64,000 bases of DNA from Streptomyces sp. TG1A-8 (GCF_030499535.1 NZ_JASTLB010000001.1:3844001-3908000), one strand, 5' to 3'. Positions 49,712-58,120 are shown, numbered from the stretch's first letter. Program-made: numbers and translations. The notes: generated from the sequence alone by a model not told the origin.

Positions 49712-50359
49712 TCATCCCGGTCGGCTCGTCAGTCCGGTCAGCTCGTCCAGGGGCAGTGTGTGCCGGGTCTGCAGGACCTTCGCCCTGAGGTAGCGGACGT
49801 TGTGGGCCGTGGTGAAGACACCGGTCGGCACCCGGTCGCGCACGGTGACGCCGAGGGCGCGCAACTGCTCGGCCTTGTCGGGGTTGTTGGACAGCAGGTC
49901 CAGCTCACCGACGCCGAGGGCACGCAGCATCTGCGCGGCGGCCGTGTAGTCGCGGGCGTCCTCCGGCAGGCCGAGAGCGGCGTTCGCCTCGTAGGTGTCC
50001 AGGCCCTGGTCCTGCAGGGCGTAGGCGTCGAGCTTGTTGTAGAGACCGATGCCGCGGCCCTCCTGGCGGAGGTAGAGCAGGACGCCCCCGCGGCCGGCGA
50101 TCCGTTCGGCCGCCTCGCGCAGTTGGGGTCCGCAGTCGCAGCGGGCCGAGCCGAAGACGTCCCCGGTCAGGCACTCCGAGTGCAGCCGGACCAGCAGGAC
50201 GGCGCCGGGGTCGGGGTCGCCGAGGACGGCGGCCACGTGCTCGCGGCCGTCGACCAGGCCGTGGAAGGTGACGAGTTCGGCGTCGACGCGGTAGCCGTCG
50301 TGGAAGCGCAGCGGTACCCGGACGCGGGCGCGCGGCGTGGCGGCGGGGATGTCGGGCAT
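49712..50359 (-). CDS. ribA: Stand-alone GTP cyclohydrolase II
   Basis: 215 residues from ATG 50359 (GGAGG upstream). Zinc ligands in HSECLTGDVFGSARCDCG, LLYLRQEGRGIGLYNKLDAY with the catalytic Tyr/Arg region, and the RIPTGV-like DRVPTGVF substrate loop. It opens GTP to 2,5-diamino-6-ribosylamino-pyrimidinone phosphate and formate, the first step of riboflavin-type pathways. Unlike canonical RibBA it lacks the DHBP synthase half. Two GCTT-N8-AAGC operators sit 34-93 bp before its start. Probably works with the reversed RibD-like enzyme at 51434. Confidence 0.93.
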   Translation of the reverse strand: MPDIPAATPRARVRVPLRFHDGYRVDAELVTFHGLVDGREHVAAVLGDPDPGAVLLVRLHSECLTGDVFGSARCDCGPQLREAAERIAGRGGVLLYLRQEGRGIGLYNKLDAYALQDQGLDTYEANAALGLPEDARDYTAAAQMLRALGVGELDLLSNNPDKAEQLRALGVTVRDRVPTGVFTTAHNVRYLRAKVLQTRHTLPLDELTGLTSRPG

Positions 50360-50392
50360 AGGGGCCTCCGGATCCGTGTTCTGCGGCCATCT

Positions 50393-50408
50393 GCTTCAGG
50401 TTTGAAGC
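50393..50408. promoter_or_regulatory. MarR operator candidate 1 (GCTTCAGGTTTGAAGC)
   Basis: Core of the perfect 8+8 inverted repeat at 50391-50410 with a four-base centre, 34 bp upstream of ribA. The same GCTT-N8-AAGC pattern recurs at 50437 and, with one change, at 51377. Confidence 0.65.
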
Positions 50409-50436
50409 AGACCTCCGGTCGGGGACCCTACCTCAT

Positions 50437-50452
50437 GCTTGAAAATTAAAGC
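50437..50452. promoter_or_regulatory. MarR operator candidate 2 (GCTTGAAAATTAAAGC)
   Basis: Second GCTT-N8-AAGC site, 44 bp (about four helical turns) from site 1, in an AT-rich promoter-like stretch upstream of ribA. Confidence 0.6.
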
Positions 50453-50831
50453 GATGATGGTCCCCCGTTGCCCCGGCACGCCCGCCGACGGGCCCGGCGG
50501 CACGTCGGAAGGCCTGCCGCTGGATCGCCACGCCCTCCCGCCACGGCCGCGGTGCGACCCGCGGCCATAGTGGTGCGGGCCCATGCGGGCCCATGCGGAT
50601 CCGGGCGATCCGGGCGGTGTGGGCGTTCGTGGTCGTGGTCGTGGTCGTGACCGGGGTCGGCGAGGGGGGGGGGCTGCCCCCGACGTCGGCCGGTCCGCCG
50701 TCAGACCGCGCCGGGACCCGCCGTGCCGCGTACGTCCCCGGCCGTGTGACGGCGGGAGCGGCAGGAGGGGCGGGGAGCGGCAGGAAGGGCAGGAGTGGCG
50801 GGAAGGGCGGGAGTGGCCGGGGCGGCGGGGC
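50453..50831. other. 380-bp low-complexity gap between ribA promoter and marR stop
   Basis: No gene. Contains a run of about five TGGTCG/GTCGTG hexamer repeats (50629-50654) and a purine-rich GGGAGCGGCAGG-type repeat block (50771-50825). May include the marR terminator, but no clean hairpin is visible. Confidence 0.45.
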
Positions 50832-51359
50832 CTAGCGGGGCGGTGGGGGTGGGCAGGGGGAGGAGCGGCGGCGCCACGGGACCCCCTCCGGGGTGCCGCC
50901 CGCGTCATCGCCCTGCAGTCCGCGTGCCACCCCGGCGCAGATCTCCTCCAGTTGCCGCACCTGCTCGGGGGTGAGCCGGTCGAAGAGGGCCGTGCGGACC
51001 GTCGCCACGTGGCCGGGTGCCGTGCGCTCCAGGGTGGCCGCCCCCTCGTCGGTCAGCACCGCGAGGCTGCCGCGCCCGTCCCCGGGGCAGTCCTCCCGGC
51101 GCACCAGCCCGTCCCGTTCCAGCCGGGTCACCGCGTACGTCAGCCTGCTGCGCGTGATCTTCAGCCTCTCGGCGAGGTCGGTCATGCGCAACCGCCGGCC
51201 GGCCGCCTCCGACAGGTGGGCCAGCACGGAGTAGAACAGGTGGGGCATGCCGGCCTCCCGCTGGAGCTGCCGGTCGACCGCGTCCTCCAGCAACTGGGAG
51301 GCGGCGAGGTAGGCGCGCCAGGCGCGCTGCTCCTCGGGAGTGAGCCAGCGGGTCGTCAT
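50832..51359 (-). CDS. MarR-family transcriptional regulator
   Basis: 175 residues. Winged-helix core LFYSVLAHLSEAAGRRLRMT, LAERLKITRSRLTYAVTRLERDGLV and the wing EDCPGDGRGSLAVLTDEG, flanked by dimerisation helices; the last 20 residues are proline-rich. It lies between ribA and the divergent RibD-like gene, and both promoters carry matching 16-bp pseudopalindromes, so it is the obvious local repressor. Ligand unknown. Confidence 0.93.
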   Translation of the reverse strand: MTTRWLTPEEQRAWRAYLAASQLLEDAVDRQLQREAGMPHLFYSVLAHLSEAAGRRLRMTDLAERLKITRSRLTYAVTRLERDGLVRREDCPGDGRGSLAVLTDEGAATLERTAPGHVATVRTALFDRLTPEQVRQLEEICAGVARGLQGDDAGGTPEGVPWRRRSSPCPPPPPR

Positions 51360-51376
51360 GCCACCAGTGTAGGTTT

Positions 51377-51392
51377 GCTTAAAACTTGAACC
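51377..51392. promoter_or_regulatory. MarR operator candidate 3 (GCTTAAAACTTGAACC)
   Basis: Lies in the 74-bp marR/RibD-like divergent promoter and matches sites 1 and 2 at the conserved GCTT, TnAA and final C positions (one deviation, AACC for AAGC). Confidence 0.55.
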
Positions 51393-51433
51393 AAACAGTC
51401 CGGTCAGTCCGCCAGCCCGTGGAGAGAGCGCCG

Positions 51434-52567
51434 ATGTCCCTGCCGTACGTCCTGCTGTCCGCCGCCGTCTCCCTCGACGGCCACCTGGACGACACCGGCC
51501 CCGAACGGCTCCTGCTCTCCAGCCCGGCCGACTTCGACCGCGTCGACGCGGTACGGGCCTCGGCCGACGCCATCCTGATCGGCGCCGGCACGCTGCGCGC
51601 CGACAACCCGCGCCTGCTGGTGAACTCCGCCGAGCGCCGCGCGGCCCGGGTGGCGGCGGGCGAGCCGGAGTACCCGCTGAAGGTCACCGTCACCGCCACC
51701 GGCGACCTCGACCCGGACGCGCGCTTCTGGCACACGGGCGGCGAGAAGCTCGTCTACACCACCGACCGGGGCGCCGCGCGGGCCGCCCGCGCCCTCGGCC
51801 GCACCGCCGACGTCGTCCCGCTCGGCCCCGGCCTCGACTGGCGCGCCCTGCTGGAGCACCTGCACGACGCGCGCGGGGTGCGGCGCCTGATGGTGGAGGG
51901 CGGCGGCACCGTCCACACCCAGCTCCTCCAGCAGGGGCTCGCCGACGAACTCCAGCTGGTCCTCGCCCCGCTGTTCGTCGGCGACCCGGCCGCGCCGCGC
52001 CTGTTCGGCCCGGGGGCGTACCAGGCCGGCCGCCTGCGCCTCGTCGAGACCCGCCGCATCGAGGACGTCGTCCTCATGCGCTACGAGCCCACCGCCCCCG
52101 GGGCCGGCCCCCTGCCCGCCGCCGCCGACCGGCACTGGCTGCGCACCGCCTGCGACCTGGCCGCCCTGTGCCCGCCCTCGCGGACGGCGTTCAGCGTCGG
52201 CGCGGTGGTCGTCGCCGCCGACGGCACGGAGCTGGCCCGCGGGCACTCCCGCGAGGGCGGTGACCCCGTGGTCCACGCCGAGGAGGCCGCCCTCGCCAAG
52301 CTCTCCCCGGCGGACCCGCGACTGGCCGGCGCCACGGTCTACAGCAGTCTGGAGCCCTGCTCCCGCCGCGCCTCCCGGCCCGCGCCCTGCGCCGAGCTGA
52401 TCCTGCGCGCGGGCGTGCGCCGGGTGGTCACGGCCTGGCGGGAGCCGGACACCTTCGTGACGGCGGCCGACGGGGCCGGGGTCCTGGCGGACGCGGGCGC
52501 GCGGGTCGTCCTGCTGCCCGAGTACGAGGCACCGGCCAAGGCGCCCAACGCCCACCTGCTGGGCTGA
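51434..52567 (+). CDS. RibD-like bifunctional enzyme with reversed domain order (reductase-deaminase)
   Basis: 377 residues from ATG 51434 (GGAGAGAG upstream). Residues 1 to about 220 form the RibD_C/dihydrofolate-reductase-like domain (SAAVSLDGHLDD, LIGAGTLRADNPRLLV, RRLMVEGGGTVHTQLL). Residues about 230-370 form a cytidine-deaminase-like domain with zinc ligands H281 in VHAEEAAL, C309 and C319 in SLEPCSRRASRPAPCAELI. Canonical RibD has the deaminase first. Both active sites look intact. It should deaminate and reduce the GTP cyclohydrolase II product, giving a ribitylaminouracil phosphate or a related precursor. Confidence 0.85.
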   Translation: MSLPYVLLSAAVSLDGHLDDTGPERLLLSSPADFDRVDAVRASADAILIGAGTLRADNPRLLVNSAERRAARVAAGEPEYPLKVTVTATGDLDPDARFWHTGGEKLVYTTDRGAARAARALGRTADVVPLGPGLDWRALLEHLHDARGVRRLMVEGGGTVHTQLLQQGLADELQLVLAPLFVGDPAAPRLFGPGAYQAGRLRLVETRRIEDVVLMRYEPTAPGAGPLPAAADRHWLRTACDLAALCPPSRTAFSVGAVVVAADGTELARGHSREGGDPVVHAEEAALAKLSPADPRLAGATVYSSLEPCSRRASRPAPCAELILRAGVRRVVTAWREPDTFVTAADGAGVLADAGARVVLLPEYEAPAKAPNAHLLG

Positions 52568-52644
52568 CCGGGCACCCGGGAGGCGCTCCCGGGGAAGCCG
52601 TGTGCGACCACCCCCGCGGATGGCGTATGCTTGAGACACAACGA

Positions 52645-52718
52645 CGCGGGGTGGAGCAGCTCGGTAGCTCGCTGGGCTCATAACCCAGAGGTCGCAGGTT
52701 CAAATCCTGTCCCCGCTA
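52645..52718 (+). tRNA. Initiator tRNA-Met (CAT)
   Basis: 74 nt. Initiator traits: unpaired first acceptor position (C1 opposite U72) and three consecutive G-C pairs in the anticodon stem (GGGCTCATAACCC). T-loop GTTCAAATC. A -10-like TATGCT lies upstream at 52626. Confidence 0.94.
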
Positions 52719-52725
52719 CTGAAGG

Positions 52726-52764
52726 CTCAGGGCCGGGATCCAGTACATGGATCCCGGCCCTGAG
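52726..52764 (+). terminator. Terminator of initiator tRNA
   Basis: Perfect 17-bp stem (52726-52742 / 52748-52764) with loop GTACA, eight bases after the tRNA. Confidence 0.88.
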
Positions 52765-52931
52765 TGTTTGTGCTGTTCCCCGTGCGGACCCCCTTCCCGC
52801 GCGCTCCCGGCCCGCCGGGAGGGTGAGGAGTGGCGTGCGTCACAGTCGGTCGTCCACTCGGCCCACAGCGCTCGCCCGCCCTCCCCGCCCCCGCCACGCT
52901 GGAGCCACGTCGAGGACACGGGAGACGAGCG

Positions 52932-54128
52932 GTGCGCCCTGGTGAGGTGGACGAGAGCCGGTACGCCAGGGCCGGTGACGGGCTGCCCGGCGACCCCGGT
53001 CCCGGTCCGCACGCCGGGCCCTCGCCCGTCCCGCCGGACACCGGCCGTCCTCCCCGCCGCCGCCGCCCGTCCCCGCGCGCCCTGGCCCGCGCCCTGCCCG
53101 CGCTGCTGATCGCCGGCGGGATCCTGTCCGCCCTCCTCGTCCCGCGCGGCTTCGTCGCGGTCCCCTCCCTCACGGCCGCCCCCCTGGTCGCCGCGCCGCT
53201 GTCCTCCCTGCGCGCCACGGTCCTCACGGGCCTGGCCGCCCTGGCCATCACCGCCGCCGTGCACGCCCACGCCGGCCCGCGCGCGGACGCCGGCGCGGCC
53301 ACCGGGGTCGTCACCGTGGCCACGGTCGCCGTGCTGGCCGCCGCCATCAACCGCGTCGTGCGCCGGGGCGACCGCCGGCTCGCCTCCGCCCGCGAGATCG
53401 CCGAGGCCGCCCAGCGGGCCGTACTGCCCGAACCCGCGGCCCGGATCGGCGGCTTCGACGTCGCGGCCCGCTACGAGGCGGCGCAGGCGGACGCCTCCAT
53501 CGGCGGCGACCTGTACGCGGTCCAGGACAGCCCGCACGGCGTGCGGCTCATCGTCGGTGACGTGCGCGGCAAGGGCATGGGCGCGGTCGCGGTCGTCGCC
53601 GTGGTGATCGGGGCCTTCCGGGAGGCCGCCGAGCAGGAGCCCTCGCTGGCGGCGGTGGCCGAACGGCTGGAGCGGGCGCTGGCCCGAGAGGGCGCCCGAC
53701 GGCAGGGGACCGACGCCTTCGAGGGCTTCACCACCGCCGTCCTCGCCGAACTCCCGCACGGCGGGGCGAGCGTCCGCATCGTGAGCCGCGGCCACCCGCC
53801 GCCCCTGCTGCTGCACGCCGACGGCACCCTGCGCAGCCTGACCGTGCCCGAGCCCGCGCTGCCGCTCGGCATGGGCGACCTGGGCCGGTGGCCCGACCGT
53901 GCGGTGGAGGCCGGCTTCCCGCGCGGCGCCACCCTGCTGCTGTACACCGACGGCCTGTCCGAGGCGCGGGACGCCCGCGGCCGGTTCTACGACCCCGAGC
54001 TGCGGCTCGCGGGCCGCGTCTTCCCCGACCCGGGCGCCCTCCTCGGCCGGCTCGCCGCCGAGGTGCGCCGGCACTCCGCGGGCGGCATGACGGACGACAT
54101 GGCGCTCCTCGCCGTACGACGGCCCTGA
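52932..54128 (+). CDS. Membrane PP2C/SpoIIE-type serine phosphatase
   Basis: 398 residues from GTG 52932 (GGAGACGAG upstream). About three to four helices (residues 55-145; ALPALLIAGGILSALLVP, LTGLAALAITAAVHAHAG, VVTVATVAVLAAAI) precede a SpoIIE domain with LPEPAARIGGFDVAARYEAA, IGGDLYAV, LIVGDVRGKGMGA and TLLLYTDGLSEARD, carrying the metal-binding aspartates. Such phosphatases dephosphorylate anti-anti-sigma factors in stress or developmental switches. No sigma-factor partner lies nearby. Confidence 0.92.
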   Translation: MRPGEVDESRYARAGDGLPGDPGPGPHAGPSPVPPDTGRPPRRRRPSPRALARALPALLIAGGILSALLVPRGFVAVPSLTAAPLVAAPLSSLRATVLTGLAALAITAAVHAHAGPRADAGAATGVVTVATVAVLAAAINRVVRRGDRRLASAREIAEAAQRAVLPEPAARIGGFDVAARYEAAQADASIGGDLYAVQDSPHGVRLIVGDVRGKGMGAVAVVAVVIGAFREAAEQEPSLAAVAERLERALAREGARRQGTDAFEGFTTAVLAELPHGGASVRIVSRGHPPPLLLHADGTLRSLTVPEPALPLGMGDLGRWPDRAVEAGFPRGATLLLYTDGLSEARDARGRFYDPELRLAGRVFPDPGALLGRLAAEVRRHSAGGMTDDMALLAVRRP

Positions 54129-54394
54129 CCGCACGGCGCCCGGCCGTACGACGGCCACGGCCGCACGGCCGCACGGAGGATCGTCACGCCCTGTGACCGT
54201 TCGGCAGCCGTGCGCATCACATCTGAGTAACCGTCAAAACCGCCGGGACTCCTGAACGGTGGTCGACTCGCCCGCCTTCCTCCCTTCCTGGCGCGTACGT
54301 CCACCCCGGAAACGTCAACGAGTGGGCCGAACGGCTTGGAATCTGGCGGCAGGGTCTATTAACGTTCGATAACGCAGCGCGGTCGTCCCAGCCG
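54129..54394 (+). promoter_or_regulatory. Promoter region upstream of the c-di-AMP riboswitch
   Basis: No gene. Lower GC than its flanks; GGGTCTATTAACGTTCGATAAC (54353 on) contains the AT-rich segment TATTAACGTTCGATAA just before the riboswitch and may hold the promoter or the 5' end of the aptamer. Confidence 0.4.
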
Positions 54395-54575
54395 TCACAA
54401 GAGACGGCTCCGCGCGCACGCGCCGAATCCCGCGAGGGAACCGGGGAACCACCACCTTGGGGTGAATCACGCGGATGCCGTCGTGAACTCGTCGAGTCCA
54501 CGACAGGTATACGCGCGTAGGAGACCTTCCTGCTCCGAACCCGTCAGCTAACCCGGTAGGCGGAGGAAGGAAAGG
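54395..54575 (+). promoter_or_regulatory. c-di-AMP riboswitch (ydaO/yuaA class)
   Basis: Contains the class-defining conserved blocks: GAGGGAACCGGGGAACCA (54434-54451), TTGGGGTGAATC (54457-54468), GACCTTCCTGCTCCGAACC (54523-54541) and GTCAGCTAACCCGGTAGGCG (54543-54562), in the correct order and directly before an M23 peptidase gene. In Streptomyces this class controls cell-wall lytic enzymes, usually shutting them off when c-di-AMP is high. Boundaries are approximate. Confidence 0.93.
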
Positions 54576-54586
54576 AGCACGCCCGC

Positions 54587-55618
54587 GTGGCGTCCAACCG
54601 GCCTGCCCCCCAAACCCCGTACCCGCCGGCTCCGCACGAGTCCGCGGCCTTCGGCCACGGCGAGTACCGCGCCGACGAGGGGCCGTGGGAGGAGTGGAAC
54701 CCCACCGAGGACTCCGTCCGCCCGGTACGCGGCCGGCACCGCGTGGCCAAGCAGCGCGGCGGCGGACTCGCCCGCAGCTCCACCGTCCTCGGCGTCGGCG
54801 TGATCGCCGCCGTCGGCGCCGGCGGCATGGCCAGCGCCAGCACCGGCAAGCCGCCGGTGTCCATCTCCCTGCCGGACCTGCCCTCGGTCGGCTCCCTGTT
54901 CGGCGACGACTCCTCCGACGCGCCCGCCGCGGACACGCTCGGCGGCGTCGGCACCGCCTCCGCCGCCGACGGCCAGGGCACCTCCGACGCGGGGGAGGCC
55001 CTGCGCAACCGGATCATGGCCCAGGCCGAGCGGCAGCAGAGCGCGGCGAACGACAAGGCCACCGCGGCCGCCGTCGCCGCCGTCCAGAAGCAGACCGCGG
55101 ACGCGGCCGCCGAGGCGGAGAAGGAAGCCGCCTCCCAGGCCGCCGCGGCCAAGGAGAAGGCGGAGGCCGCCGCCGAGAAGAAGGCCGAGCAGGCGCGCCT
55201 GGCCGAGCTGGCCAAGCGGTACACGCTGCCCACCTCGTCGTACACGATCACCTCGACCTTCGGCCAGGCCGGCTCGATGTGGTCCTCCGGCTACCACACC
55301 GGCCTCGACTTCGCCGCCCCCACCGGCACGCTCATCAAGGCCGTCCACGGCGGCACCGTCACCGAGGCCGGCTGGGCCGGCTCCTACGGTTACCGGACCA
55401 TCCTGACCCTGGACGACGGCACGGAGCTGTGGTTCTGCCACCAGTCCTCGATCAGCGTCTCCGTCGGCCAGAAGGTCGGCACCGGTGACGTCATCGGCCG
55501 CGTCGGCGCCACCGGCAACGTCACCGGCCCGCACCTGCACCTGGAGGTCCACCCCGGTGGCCAGGCCACCGGCATCGACCCGATGGCGTGGCTGCGCGGC
55601 AAGGGCCTCACCCCCTGA
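54587..55618 (+). CDS. Secreted M23 family peptidoglycan endopeptidase
   Basis: 343 residues from GTG 54587. A disordered N-terminus, one hydrophobic segment (STVLGVGVIAAVGAGGMAS) that anchors or exports it, an alanine-rich coiled coil (residues about 140-205) and an M23/LytM domain with YHTGLDFAAPTG and GPHLHLEVHPGG carrying the zinc ligands. It should cut peptide cross-links of the wall. The upstream c-di-AMP riboswitch ties it to germination or osmotic signalling. Confidence 0.94.
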   Translation: MASNRPAPQTPYPPAPHESAAFGHGEYRADEGPWEEWNPTEDSVRPVRGRHRVAKQRGGGLARSSTVLGVGVIAAVGAGGMASASTGKPPVSISLPDLPSVGSLFGDDSSDAPAADTLGGVGTASAADGQGTSDAGEALRNRIMAQAERQQSAANDKATAAAVAAVQKQTADAAAEAEKEAASQAAAAKEKAEAAAEKKAEQARLAELAKRYTLPTSSYTITSTFGQAGSMWSSGYHTGLDFAAPTGTLIKAVHGGTVTEAGWAGSYGYRTILTLDDGTELWFCHQSSISVSVGQKVGTGDVIGRVGATGNVTGPHLHLEVHPGGQATGIDPMAWLRGKGLTP

Positions 55619-55796
55619 CGAGCCCCGTCCGGCGGGCCCGTGAGCCCTGAGGAGCGGGCGGGCCCTTCCCCGGGTGCACCCGCGGGCCCCCGGCGGTCCC
55701 GACGGCACCCCCGTCGTCAGGGCCGCCGGTCGCGTCCGCACACCGTTCGCGCCGGGACCGGAATGCGCGGCCGGCGGACGATCGTTGAACAGAGGC

Positions 55797-56744
55797 ATGA
55801 CTGTTCCTCTGCGCAAACTCGGCTCCTCCGACCTCGAGGTCTTCCCGCTCGCCCTCGGCGGCAACGTCTTCGGCTGGACCGCCGACGAGGAGACCTCCTT
55901 CGCCGTCCTCGACGCCTACGCGGCCGCCGGCGGCAACTTCGTCGACACCGCCGACTCCTATTCGGCGTGGATCGAGGGCAACCGGGGCGGCGAGTCCGAG
56001 ACCATCATCGGCAGGTGGGTCAGGGCCCGCGGCAACCGCTCCGACGTCGTCATCGCGACCAAGGTCAGCCAGCACCCCCGGTACCGGGGCCTGTCCGCCG
56101 CGAACATCAAGGCCGCCGCCGACGCCTCCCTGCGCCGCCTGGACACCGACTACATCGACCTCTACTACACCCACTTCGACCAGCCCGAGGTGCCGGTCGA
56201 GGAGATCATCGGCGCCCTCGACGAGCTGGTGCGGGCGGGCAAGGTCCGGCACATCGCCGCCTCCAACATCAGCCCCGAGCGCCTGCGGGCCTCCCTCGAC
56301 CTCTCCGACCGCGAGGGCCTCGCCCGCTACGTCGCCCTCCAGCCCCACTACAACCTGGTCTCCCGCGACACCTACGAGGGCCCCCTGCGGGACCTCGCGG
56401 CCCGGGAGGGCCTCGCCTCGGTTCCGTACTTCGCCCTCGCGTCCGGCTTCCTCACCGGCAAGTACCGCCCCGGCGCCACGGTCGACAGCGCCCGTGCCGG
56501 CCGGGCCGCCCAGTACCTCGGCTCCGAGCGCGGCCGGAACGTCCTCACGGCCCTGGACGAGATCGCCACCGCCCACGGGGCCCCGGTGGCCGCGGTCGCC
56601 CTCGCCTGGCTCGCGGCCCAGCCCACGGTCGCGGCCCCCATCGCCTCGGCCCGGACGGTCGACCAGCTCCCCGCCCTGCTGGGCATGACCGGCCTGACCC
56701 TGCCGGAGGAGGACCTGCGCAGGCTGACCGAGGCGTCGGCGTAG
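55797..56744 (+). CDS. Aldo/keto reductase
   Basis: 315 residues from ATG 55797. LALGGNVFGWTADEE, catalytic Asp and Tyr in FVDTADSYSAW, Lys in VIATKV and His in YTHFDQPE, plus IAASNISPERL and SARTVDQL for NADPH binding. Closest in style to the AKR tas/YajO group. Substrate unknown. Converges on the PrsW gene with only 20 bp between stops. Confidence 0.93.
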   Translation: MTVPLRKLGSSDLEVFPLALGGNVFGWTADEETSFAVLDAYAAAGGNFVDTADSYSAWIEGNRGGESETIIGRWVRARGNRSDVVIATKVSQHPRYRGLSAANIKAAADASLRRLDTDYIDLYYTHFDQPEVPVEEIIGALDELVRAGKVRHIAASNISPERLRASLDLSDREGLARYVALQPHYNLVSRDTYEGPLRDLAAREGLASVPYFALASGFLTGKYRPGATVDSARAGRAAQYLGSERGRNVLTALDEIATAHGAPVAAVALAWLAAQPTVAAPIASARTVDQLPALLGMTGLTLPEEDLRRLTEASA

Positions 56745-56764
56745 CCCTTCCCGCCCCCGGCCCG

Positions 56765-58120
56765 CTAGGACTTGTACGGGTTGTAGGCGGGGTGCCCGTA
56801 CGGCACCGCCGGGTACCCGTACGGCACCGCCGGGTACCCGTACGGCGTCCAGTACGCCGTGGGCGGGGGCACCGGGGCGGAGGCCCGGGCCGCGTACTCC
56901 AGCGACGGCCGGGCCGCCGCCCTCCGCCCCCACAGTTCCGCCAGCAGTTCCCGCTCCCGTACGGCGAAGTCGCCGCCGGCCCGCCCCTTTCGCGCCCGGT
57001 GCCGCAGGAACGCCAGCGAGGTGGCGCACGCCTCGTACCGCGCCACGTCGCGCGCCGCCGGCCGGCCCCCGAAGTGGTGCCCGGCGTACTCCCGGGCCAT
57101 CCGGCGCGCCCGCATCGACCCCAGGGCGAACGGTTCGGCCGGCCCCAGCCACCCGGCGTGCGCGTACGCCGGCAGCTCCTCCCGCACGGTCCGCAGTTCC
57201 CGCTGCCGGGTCCAGACGGCCAGCCAGGTCAGCAAGCCGAACGCGGGCACCATGAAGGCGGCGTAGACGGCGAAGAACCCGAACCGGCCCAGGGCCGAGG
57301 AGCCGTTCCAGAGGGCGTGCGTGCCCATCGCGAGCAGCAGCCCGCCGAGCGGGACCAGGGCGCGCCGGGCGTGCTGCCGCTCTGCGGACTGCGCGGCGAC
57401 GCCGAAGCCGATGCCGGTGAGCACGGTGAACAGCGGGTGCGCAAACGGGGACATCACGATGCGCACGAAGAAGGTGGCGGCGGTGACGGAGGCGATGCCG
57501 CGGTCGCCGGTGAGCTGGTCGGTGCCGAAGGCCGTGCCCAGGTAGAGGATGTTCTCGGTGAACGCGAACCCGGTGGCGGTGACCCCGGCTATCACCACGC
57601 CGTCCACGATGCCGGTGAAGTCCCGCCTGCGGAAGAGGAAGACCAGCAGCACGGCGGCGGCCTTGGCGGACTCCTCCACGACGGGCGCTATGACGGTCGC
57701 GCCGAGGGTGTCGGCGCCGGCCGGGTCGGCGGTCGCGGTGGCTATCCACCGGGTGGCGAAGCTGTTGGCGACGATGGCCACCAGCGCCGCCGCGCAGGCG
57801 CCCCAGGCGAACGCGAAGACCAGGTTGCGCCAGGGGCCCGGCTCGACCCGGTCCAGCCACCGGAAGGCGGCCAGCAGCCACGGCACGGGCAGCACGGCCA
57901 GGCCGAGGCCGACGAGGAAGCCCTCGGTGCCGGTCTGCCGGCGCACCAGCGCCAGGATCACCAGCCCGGACAGCGCCAGCAGCGTGATCAGGGCGCCGTA
58001 GCGCGCCCAGGGGCGCTGCCACCAGTGCGGGTGTCGCAGTGCTCCGCCACCGGAGCCGGGCGGGTACGTCGGGTACGTCGGGTACGTCGGGTACGTCGGG
58101 TACGGAGGACTGGTGGCCAC
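56765..58120 (-). CDS. PrsW-family intramembrane protease
   Basis: 451 residues, about eight helices. PrsW catalytic features are present: VVEESAKAAAV (paired Glu), FAFTENILY (Glu) and FAHPLFTVLTG plus MGTHALWNG (His). PrsW proteases cleave anti-sigma factors within the membrane. The N-terminus is a YPT repeat encoded by 9-bp tandem units, and the C-terminus is a GYPAVPY repeat, both probably flexible. The protein has a long soluble C-terminal extension relative to Bacillus PrsW. Confidence 0.88.
   Translation of the reverse strand: MATSPPYPTYPTYPTYPTYPPGSGGGALRHPHWWQRPWARYGALITLLALSGLVILALVRRQTGTEGFLVGLGLAVLPVPWLLAAFRWLDRVEPGPWRNLVFAFAWGACAAALVAIVANSFATRWIATATADPAGADTLGATVIAPVVEESAKAAAVLLVFLFRRRDFTGIVDGVVIAGVTATGFAFTENILYLGTAFGTDQLTGDRGIASVTAATFFVRIVMSPFAHPLFTVLTGIGFGVAAQSAERQHARRALVPLGGLLLAMGTHALWNGSSALGRFGFFAVYAAFMVPAFGLLTWLAVWTRQRELRTVREELPAYAHAGWLGPAEPFALGSMRARRMAREYAGHHFGGRPAARDVARYEACATSLAFLRHRARKGRAGGDFAVRERELLAELWGRRAAARPSLEYAARASAPVPPPTAYWTPYGYPAVPYGYPAVPYGHPAYNPYKS
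58061..58106. repeat. 9-bp tandem repeat (GGGTACGTC x5) in the PrsW-like gene
   Basis: Five near-perfect copies encoding TYP units at the N-terminus. A multiple of three, so gains or losses would stay in frame. Confidence 0.85.

Noticed and set aside
50360..50831. FMN riboswitch upstream of ribA
   Set aside because: None of the conserved RFN-element blocks is present; instead the region has the GCTT-N8-AAGC pseudopalindromes.
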